Shown: positions 58,368 to 64,000 of the stretch, piece by piece | How the letters are laid out: each line of letters begins with the position of its first letter | How positions within the stretch are numbered: position 1 is the first letter of the stretch | From: CAVZBW01 sp963778465 | GTDB taxonomy: Bacteria > Actinomycetota > Acidimicrobiia > Acidimicrobiales > RAAP-2 | Assembly (NCBI GenBank): GCA_963778465.1 | Contig: CAVZUK010000003.1 | Span: 434,001-498,000 of the forward strand | Direction: 5' to 3' | Length of the DNA stretch: 64,000 bases | The notes under the pieces: model-generated | Told to the model about the DNA's origin: nothing | Databases searched by the model: none | Seen by the model: the letters and a program-made list of their open reading frames with translations, nothing else | Translations under genes and position numbers: made by a program

Positions 58368-59504
58368 AAGGATGTTCTTGGCAGCGTTCACATCCGCGTG
58401 ATCTTGGTGGCCGCAGGCACGGCACGCGAACGACGCGCCTCGCCGGTTCGCGGGGTCGGTGTGTCCACAGCGGGAACACCGAAGGCTGGTGTTGCGGGGA
58501 TCGACCGCGATGACGCTCCTACCAGCTTCTTCCGCTTTATAGGCGATCATGGCGAGCAGGGTTCCCCACCCGGCGTCGTGAATGGATCGATTGAGGCCGG
58601 CCTTGGCGCGGGCACCGTTGGGTTCGTAGGCACCGGTGCCGTCGGGACGAGGTCTGGGCCTCTTGTTCATGTTGGTTATGGCGAGGACTTCGTGGACGAT
58701 CAGGTCGTGCTCGGCGACGAGCGCCGCCGACAGTTTGTGGAGGGCGTCTTTCCGGCTGTTGGCGATCCTTCGGTGGGTCGCGACCAGGGAGGCGACGGCC
58801 CTGCGGCGGCGGTTGGAGCCGCGCTTTTTCGAGGCCACCTGGCGCTGAGCTTGGACCAGTCTTCGTTCTGCCGCTCGAGCCGGGCGGGTTCCCTCCACGG
58901 TCCGACCGTCGGAGGTGGCAAGGAGTACCCCCACTCCGAGGTCGACGCCGACCGCCCTGCCGGTGGCCGGGAGAGTCCGCGCCGGGACATCCACACACCG
59001 GAGGGACACCCACCAGTGCCGCCCCTCCCGGCGTACCGTGAGGGCCTTGGGCGTGCCCCGTATGGGCCGGTGGAGGTGGAGCTTCACCGCTCCGATGCCC
59101 TTGAGGTGGAGCCGACGGCCGGTCTCGTCGACCCGCCACCCAGAGGCGTCCTCCCACTGGACCGAATCGAAGCGTGCCCGAGCCTTGAAGCGAGGAAAGC
59201 CCGGGGTCTGGCCGAGGCGACATCGGCGATAGAAGGCGGCGAAGGCCCGGTCCAAGCGCTTGAGGGTCCCCCGGCACACCACCACCCCGCATTCCAAGAC
59301 CTCGGGTCGTTCCGACCTCAAATAGGTGAGGGTCCGGCACTGGTCGATGTAGCTCACACCGCGGTGCTCCCAGCGCCAGGCCCCCCGCCGCTCCTCCAGG
59401 GCGGCGTTGTAGAGCTCGCACTGGGCGGCCAGCAGCCGCTCCAACGCCATGGTCTGCTTGACCGTCGGGTACAGCCGGTAGCGGAGGGTCCGGCATCGGG
59501 TCAT
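58332..59504 (-). CDS. tnpB: TnpB RNA-guided nuclease (IS200/IS605 family), without TnpA
   Basis: 390 residues. The RuvC catalytic residues are intact: D188 (AVGVDLGVG), E272 (IVHEVLAITNM) and D371 (HADVNAAKNIL). The zinc finger has C343, C346, C361 and C364 (CSRCGH...CRACGH). The N-terminal about 170 residues are the WED/REC-like region (LRYRLYPTVKQ). The length matches compact active TnpB proteins. No transposase TnpA is nearby, so mobility would need help in trans. It is inserted between the Rieske oxygenase and a small hypothetical gene. Element ends are not certain: the right end is probably near 58317, and the left end lies between 59505 and 59600. Confidence 0.93.
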   Translation of the reverse strand: MTRCRTLRYRLYPTVKQTMALERLLAAQCELYNAALEERRGAWRWEHRGVSYIDQCRTLTYLRSERPEVLECGVVVCRGTLKRLDRAFAAFYRRCRLGQTPGFPRFKARARFDSVQWEDASGWRVDETGRRLHLKGIGAVKLHLHRPIRGTPKALTVRREGRHWWVSLRCVDVPARTLPATGRAVGVDLGVGVLLATSDGRTVEGTRPARAAERRLVQAQRQVASKKRGSNRRRRAVASLVATHRRIANSRKDALHKLSAALVAEHDLIVHEVLAITNMNKRPRPRPDGTGAYEPNGARAKAGLNRSIHDAGWGTLLAMIAYKAEEAGRSVIAVDPRNTSLRCSRCGHTDPANRRGASFACRACGHQDHADVNAAKNILRAGRARQLLAA

Positions 59505-59651
59505 CGAGCAAAAGATACGAAAGGGGTGTCACAAGCTGGGTGCCCCGGTGACTCAAATTCACCCACCACCGATGAGTGCGAGCGCGACGACCGTCACCGA
59601 CTCGGATACGGCCGCCGGATCGGATCGGTCGGGCGATCGTAGACTTCGGCC

Positions 59652-60038
59652 ATGACGAGCGAGGCCGAGGTGCCGGAGATCATCGAGTGCGAGCTTCGGC
59701 TGCACGCGAGCCCACCGGCCACCACGGCCCTGACGGCGGCGTCCTTCGCCGACTGGTCCACGACGGTCGCCGGGTTCCCCGTCACCTTCCGGGCGCTGGC
59801 GATCACCGCGCGAGGAGCATGGAACGGGCCGCTCTCCCCGGGGGTGGACATCGCGACGCCGGTCCTGCTCGAGGACCCCCACTGGACCGTGTTCCTGCCG
59901 GTGAGCAAGGGCGTCCCCGTGGTGTCGGGGCGGGTGGGGCGCCCGCTGTCAGTCGGCGAGTGCTTCACCCTCGAGCCCGGCCAGCACGGGGTCTGGCACG
60001 AGGGCATCGTGTTCGACGGGGCCATCGTCCTGCGGTAG
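59652..60038 (+). CDS. Small conserved protein, possibly cupin-like
   Basis: 128 residues, beta-rich: IIECELRLHASPPATTALTA, TVFLPVSKGVPVVSGRVGRP, LSVGECFTLEPGQHGVWHEGIV. The PGQHGVWHEG stretch resembles a cupin second motif, but the first metal motif is absent, so function is open. TAGACT lies 6 nt before ATG 59652 (leaderless-type). The competing overlapping frame is Arg/Pro-rich and less protein-like. It converges on the HAD gene. Confidence 0.62.
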   Translation: MTSEAEVPEIIECELRLHASPPATTALTAASFADWSTTVAGFPVTFRALAITARGAWNGPLSPGVDIATPVLLEDPHWTVFLPVSKGVPVVSGRVGRPLSVGECFTLEPGQHGVWHEGIVFDGAIVLR

Positions 60039-60065
60039 GCGCAGTGCGGCGCGAGTGCGCCCCCC

Positions 60066-60761
60066 TCAGAGTCCCGCGGTGAGGAGCTCGACGATGTGGT
60101 CGGCGTGGGTGAGGTCGGGTACCACGCCCTCCGCGCCGAGGGGTGCCAGCTCGTCGAGCGTGAACCGGCCGGTCGCGACGAGCAGGCACCGGGCCCCCGC
60201 TGCCCGTGCGCAGTCCAGGTCGTTGGGCGTGTCACCGATGACCCAGGTCTCCGCCGGCTCGAAGGCCACCCCCCGCAGCTCGCGCTGACGGCTCAGGGCG
60301 ATCGGGACCAGCTCCCGTCTATCGGCATGGTCGCTGCCGAAGGCGCCGGCCTCCAGGTCGAGCACGCGGTCCAGACCGAAGGCGGCGAGCTTGATCACGG
60401 CGTTGGGCGCGATGTTGCCCGTCAGTACGGACTGGACCACCCGGGGATCCTCGTGGAACCGGGCCAGCAGGGCCGCGGCACCCTCGTAGGCGTGCCCCTT
60501 GGCCGCGAGCTCCTTCTCGACCGCCAGGAGCTCGAGCTCGAGCGCCTTGAGCACGTCCGGGAGGGAGTCGAGGTCCTCGACCTCCATCAGCTCCATGTAC
60601 TCGCGGACGATCTGGGGATCGGTCTTTCCGCTCATCCGCACCTGGGCCTCGGGGATGCGCCCGAAGACCCCTTGGATGGCGCGGTCGAAGGCTGCGGGGC
60701 CGAGTCCCCCCGAGTTGACGAGGGTCCCGTCGATGTCCCACAGAAGGAGGCGGTGTCCCAC
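60066..60761 (-). CDS. HAD-superfamily phosphatase (phosphoglycolate-phosphatase-like)
   Basis: 231 residues. HAD motif I LLWDIDGTLVNSGG (nucleophile Asp and second Asp), motif II VLTGNIAPN, motif III Lys/Arg near SDHADRREL and motif IV WVIGDTPNDLDCARAAG. The helical cap between motifs I and II fits subclass C1 enzymes such as phosphoglycolate phosphatase or beta-phosphoglucomutase. GTG 60761 follows TAGGTT with 8 nt. It is divergent from the hydantoinase operon. Confidence 0.9.
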   Translation of the reverse strand: MGHRLLLWDIDGTLVNSGGLGPAAFDRAIQGVFGRIPEAQVRMSGKTDPQIVREYMELMEVEDLDSLPDVLKALELELLAVEKELAAKGHAYEGAAALLARFHEDPRVVQSVLTGNIAPNAVIKLAAFGLDRVLDLEAGAFGSDHADRRELVPIALSRQRELRGVAFEPAETWVIGDTPNDLDCARAAGARCLLVATGRFTLDELAPLGAEGVVPDLTHADHIVELLTAGL

Positions 60762-60836
60762 GACGGAGCAACCTATCGGCCGGCGCCGCCCGCGCCGCCC
60801 ACGCCCTCGGACGGGGCCCGGGAGGAGGCGTGAGTA

Positions 60837-62849
60837 ATGTCGGCCGAGATGACCGGCGACCTGGTGGACGCCCAGTCGCAGACGGTGGCCTGCGCCGGCG
60901 TCGACGTCGGAGGCACGTTCACCGACGTGGTCGTGCATGTCGAGGGCCGGGCCCCCCGCGCCATCAAGGTGCCGACCACCCCGGGGAACCAGGCCGAGGG
61001 GGTCGCACGGGGCTTGTCCGCGGGCTGCGACGGGGAGGTCCGGCTGCTCGCCCACGGCACCACGACCGCCACGAACGCGCTGCTCGAACGCAAGACCGCC
61101 CGCACCGTGCTCGTCACGACCGACGGTTTCGCCGACGTCCTGCAGATCGGGCGTCAGGACCGCCCCGCCCTGTACGACCTGTCGATCACCCGTGCCGAGC
61201 CGCTCGTGCCGCACGACCTCGTCGTCACCGTGTCCGAGCGCGTCGGCCCGAGGGGTGAGCGGATCGTCGAGCTCACGGACGGGGAGATCTCCCGGGTCGT
61301 CGACGAGGTCGATCGTCTCGGTCCCGAGTCGGTGGCCGTGAGCCTGCTCTTCGCCTACGCCCACGACGACCACGAGCGGCGGCTGGAGCGGGCGCTCGAC
61401 CGGCTCGGGGTGCCCGTCAGTCGCTCGAGCGCCCTCCTGCCGGAGTTCCGGGAGTACGAACGCGCCTCGACCTGCGTGCTCAACGCCTCGGTCGAGCCGG
61501 TGATGCGCCGCTACCTCGCCAACCTCGCGGAGCGCGTGCCCGGCCCGACCATCACCGTCATGACGTCGAGCGGGGGGACGGCGGGGATCGACTTCGCCGC
61601 CGCGGCGCCCGTCCACACGTTGCTGTCGGGCCCGGCGGCCGGCGTGGTGGCCGCGGGGGCGGTGGCGTCCGGGGCGGGGTTCGCCGACGCCATCGCCTTC
61701 GACATGGGCGGCACCTCGACCGACGTCTGCCTGATACGGGACGGCGAGCCGGAGATCGCGACGGCATCGGAGATCGACGGCCTTCCGTTCCGCACGCCGG
61801 CCGTGGCCGTGCACACGGTGGGCGCGGGCGGCGGCTCCGTCGCGTGGGTGGACCCGGGCGGTGCGCTGCGCGTGGGGCCGCACTCGGCGGGCGCCGACCC
61901 CGGCCCGGCCTGCTACGGCCTCGGGGGTACGGACCCGACGGTCAGCGACGCCCATTGCGCCCTCGGCCACCTCGACCCCGGCCGCGAGCTCGGCGGCGGC
62001 CTTCGCCTCGACGGGGGGCGTGCGGTCGAGGCGCTCGGCGGCCTCCCCCAGGGATCGGGAGGCGCCCAGGGCGTCCTCACGGTGGTACGGGCGACGATGG
62101 CGCGCGCCCTACGCCGGGTGAGCACCGAGCAGGGCGTCGATCCGAGCGGACTCGCGCTCGTCGCCTACGGAGGAGCCGGCCCTCTGCACGCCACCGCACT
62201 CGCCAAGGAGATCGGCTGCCGGGCGGTCGTCGTGCCCCCGGCGCCCGGCGTGCTGAGTGCCCTCGGGTTGCTGCTCGCCCCGCCGCGGTTCGAGGCTTCC
62301 CGCACGGTGATGGCCGAGGTCGACGAGGACCTGTCCGGCACCTGGTCGAGGCTCGAGGACGACGTGCGGCGCGAGCTCGATCGGCAGGGTGCGACCGGGA
62401 GGGTCACCTTGGTTCGGTTCGTCGATGCCCGCTACGCGCGCCAGTCCCACGAGCTGCGCATCCGTCTGGACGGGGATGAGATCGGGCCCGTGGACGAGGA
62501 CGTGGCCGAGCTGCTGCACCGGGCCCACCGGGAGGCCTACGGCTACGCCATGCCGGATGAGCCGGTGCGCATCGTCACCCTGAGGGTGGTCGGGCGAGGG
62601 CAACCCGTGCTGTCGAGCGCCCCGCCCGCCTGGGATCAGGGCGAAGCGGAACCGGAGCGATCGCGCGAGATCGGCGTCGACGGGGCGACCGTGACGGCGA
62701 GGGTCGTCTCCCGAGCCAGCCTCAAGCCCGGTGACCGGGTCGAGGGTCCCGCTCTGGTCGAGCAACCCGACACCACGACCCTGCTGCACACAGGCGAGAT
62801 CGCCGAGGTGGACGGGGCGCGCAATCTTGTGGTGCACCTTGGGACCTGA
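60837..62849 (+). CDS. hyuA: Hydantoinase/oxoprolinase family protein, subunit A
   Basis: 670 residues. ASKHA-type ATP-binding elements: GVDVGGTFTDVVV at the N-terminus, TTTATNALLERK, and DMGGTSTDVCLIRDG in the centre, followed by VGAGGGSVAWVDPGG and GPHSAGADPGPACYG. ATP-dependent opening of hydantoins or 5-oxoproline, or carboxylation as in acetone carboxylase relatives. ATG 60837 has GGAGGCG upstream. The B subunit follows, its start overlapping this stop. Confidence 0.92.
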   Translation: MSAEMTGDLVDAQSQTVACAGVDVGGTFTDVVVHVEGRAPRAIKVPTTPGNQAEGVARGLSAGCDGEVRLLAHGTTTATNALLERKTARTVLVTTDGFADVLQIGRQDRPALYDLSITRAEPLVPHDLVVTVSERVGPRGERIVELTDGEISRVVDEVDRLGPESVAVSLLFAYAHDDHERRLERALDRLGVPVSRSSALLPEFREYERASTCVLNASVEPVMRRYLANLAERVPGPTITVMTSSGGTAGIDFAAAAPVHTLLSGPAAGVVAAGAVASGAGFADAIAFDMGGTSTDVCLIRDGEPEIATASEIDGLPFRTPAVAVHTVGAGGGSVAWVDPGGALRVGPHSAGADPGPACYGLGGTDPTVSDAHCALGHLDPGRELGGGLRLDGGRAVEALGGLPQGSGGAQGVLTVVRATMARALRRVSTEQGVDPSGLALVAYGGAGPLHATALAKEIGCRAVVVPPAPGVLSALGLLLAPPRFEASRTVMAEVDEDLSGTWSRLEDDVRRELDRQGATGRVTLVRFVDARYARQSHELRIRLDGDEIGPVDEDVAELLHRAHREAYGYAMPDEPVRIVTLRVVGRGQPVLSSAPPAWDQGEAEPERSREIGVDGATVTARVVSRASLKPGDRVEGPALVEQPDTTTLLHTGEIAEVDGARNLVVHLGT

Positions 62850-64000
62850 ACGCCCGCTCACCGCGGTGGAGCTCGAGGTGTTCCGGCACGCCCTGTCCGG
62901 GGTCGCCGACGAGATGGGTGTCGCGATGCGGCGCGCCGCCTATTCGCCCAACATCAAAGAGCGAGCGGACTGCTCGGCCGCCGTGTTCGGTCCGGACGGG
63001 AAGATGGTCGCCCAGGCGGAGCACATCCCGGTGCACCTGGGGGCGATGCCGGCCAGCGTGCGCGCCGTGCTCGACGACTTCGGCCGGCTCGAGCCCGGTC
63101 AGCAGGCCTGTGTCAACGACCCGTACCGGGGAGGGACCCACCTACCCGACCTCACCATCGTGAGCGCCGTCTACGCCGAGGGAGGGGACGAGCTGCTCGG
63201 GTACGTCGCCAATCGCGCCCACCACGCCGACGTCGGCGGGGCCGCGCCGGGATCGATGCCGGCCGGCGCGACCGACATCGCGATGGAGGGCATCCGGATC
63301 CCGCCGACCCTCGTCGCCGACGCCTCGGGGGAGCGGGCCGACGTCGTGCGGCTGATCGTCGCCAATTCCCGGACGCCGCAGGAGCGCCTCGGCGATCTGC
63401 GGGCCCAATTCGCGGCGAACCACGTCGGGGCGGGCCGCCTCCGAGAGCTTGCGGCCCGGATCGGCGCCGATCGTCTGCACCAGGCGGCGGAGGCCGTCTG
63501 CGACTACTCGGACCGGCGCGTCCGGGCGGCCGTCCGCGAGATCCCCGACGGCCGCTACCGGTTCCAAGACGTGCTCGAGGTCGGGACGGGCGTCACCATC
63601 CGGGCCGCAGTGACCGTGGCGGGCGACGAGGTGGCGATCGACTTCGCCGGCAGCGATCCGCAGGTCCCCGTCAACTGCAACGCCGTCTTCGCCGTGACCC
63701 TGTCGTGCTCGATGTTCGTCTTCCGCGTCCTCACCGATCCGGACGCACCCCCGAACGCCGGGTGCTACCGCGCCCTCCGGGTCGTGGCGCCCGAGGCCTC
63801 GGTGGTCAATGCCAGCTTCCCGGCGCCCACGGCCGCCGGCAACGTCGAGACGAGCCAACGCATCGTCGACGTCCTCATGGGCGCCTTCGCCCAGGCGTTG
63901 CCCTCGAGGGTCCCCGCGGCGAGCCAGGGCACGATGAACAACGTGTTGATCGGGGCCGGAGGTGCGCGTCCTTTCAGCTACTACGAGACGCTCGGGGGAG
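62839..64000 (+). CDS. hyuB: Hydantoinase B/oxoprolinase family protein (3' end beyond window)
   Basis: 387 codons visible. LEVFRHALSGVADEMGVAM, RRAAYSPNIKERADCSAAVF, GKMVAQAEHIPVHLGAMPAS, NDPYRGGTHLPDLTIV and ANRAHHADVGGAAPGSMP are hallmark stretches of HyuB; the metal-binding His pair is in AHHADVGG. It forms a complex with HyuA. The best start is TTG 62839, overlapping the hyuA stop by 11 bp; GTG 62869 would already cut into the conserved N-terminus. The frame is open to the window end. Confidence 0.9.
   Translation, partial: MGPERPLTAVELEVFRHALSGVADEMGVAMRRAAYSPNIKERADCSAAVFGPDGKMVAQAEHIPVHLGAMPASVRAVLDDFGRLEPGQQACVNDPYRGGTHLPDLTIVSAVYAEGGDELLGYVANRAHHADVGGAAPGSMPAGATDIAMEGIRIPPTLVADASGERADVVRLIVANSRTPQERLGDLRAQFAANHVGAGRLRELAARIGADRLHQAAEAVCDYSDRRVRAAVREIPDGRYRFQDVLEVGTGVTIRAAVTVAGDEVAIDFAGSDPQVPVNCNAVFAVTLSCSMFVFRVLTDPDAPPNAGCYRALRVVAPEASVVNASFPAPTAAGNVETSQRIVDVLMGAFAQALPSRVPAASQGTMNNVLIGAGGARPFSYYETLGG

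Noticed and set aside
1..64000. CRISPR arrays or cas genes
   Set aside because: No regularly spaced 25-40 bp repeats and no Cas-like proteins were seen; TnpB at 58332 is a transposon-type nuclease.

Overview
The window is about 64 kb of uniformly high-G+C DNA. It looks like chromosomal sequence from an actinobacterium. The pointers are a mycofactocin-type SDR, wax ester synthase/DGAT acyltransferases, a LigD repair protein, a two-hydantoinase operon, many GTG starts, and many starts preceded by a TAnnnT box 5-8 nt upstream (leaderless style). The metabolic content (P450, Rieske oxygenase, TauD dioxygenase, SDRs, amidase, acyl-CoA enzymes) resembles uncultured Acidimicrobiia or Mycobacteriales-like soil or aquatic lineages. 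I cannot fix the taxon from sequence alone. Five genes carry a single +1-type frameshift, which suggests either systematic indel errors in the assembly or recent decay.

Layout. 1-4.8 kb: LigD fragment, FAD monooxygenase with a TetR regulator, and a secreted M23 peptidase. 4.9-19 kb: the most striking block. It has two acyltransferases fused to cyclic-nucleotide-binding domains (cNBD), an MFS transporter fused to a cNBD, a fatty-acid/sterol hydroxylase, a SRPBCC protein, a class III cyclase-AAA-TPR protein, an ERG2/sigma-1-like domain fused to a FAD-linked oxidase, a stand-alone cNBD protein and a Crp-type regulator. I infer a cyclic-nucleotide-controlled neutral-lipid or sterol-like module. 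19.1-22.2 kb: a lower-G+C segment with a frameshifted aldehyde dehydrogenase (ALDH), a SnoaL-like protein and a truncated ALDH. It lies between an intact tRNA-Ile and a degenerate direct repeat of that tRNA's 3' half, so it is probably an island remnant.

22.3-30.6 kb: helicase, base-excision glycosylase, PhoU, kelch lipoprotein-like protein, SRPBCC, tRNA-Ala, epoxide hydrolase, cupin, mycofactocin-type SDR, phosphodiesterase-like enzyme. 30.7-34.3 kb: P450-ferredoxin-unknown-sulfotransferase operon. 34.5-42.2 kb: RibD/DHFR-like protein, amidase, SDR, CDF-like transporter, P1B-5 ATPase with hemerythrin domain, and a TauD dioxygenase divergent from its likely TetR repressor. 42.4-50.7 kb: two-component system, persulfide dioxygenase-rhodanese with ArsR and a strong palindromic operator, two methyltransferases, an acyl-CoA-dehydrogenase-like/cupin operon, a small protein and a VOC protein.

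50.9-53.7 kb: a compact three-gene DNA methyltransferase operon with two uncharacterised partners, possibly a restriction or defence unit. 53.7-58.2 kb: a decayed TDT transporter, a small membrane protein, an acyl-CoA synthetase and a divergent Rieske oxygenase. 58.3-59.5 kb: a TnpB RNA-guided nuclease with three back-to-back hairpins at its 3' end (omega-RNA-like). 59.6-64 kb: a small protein, a HAD phosphatase and hydantoinase A/B subunits running off the end.
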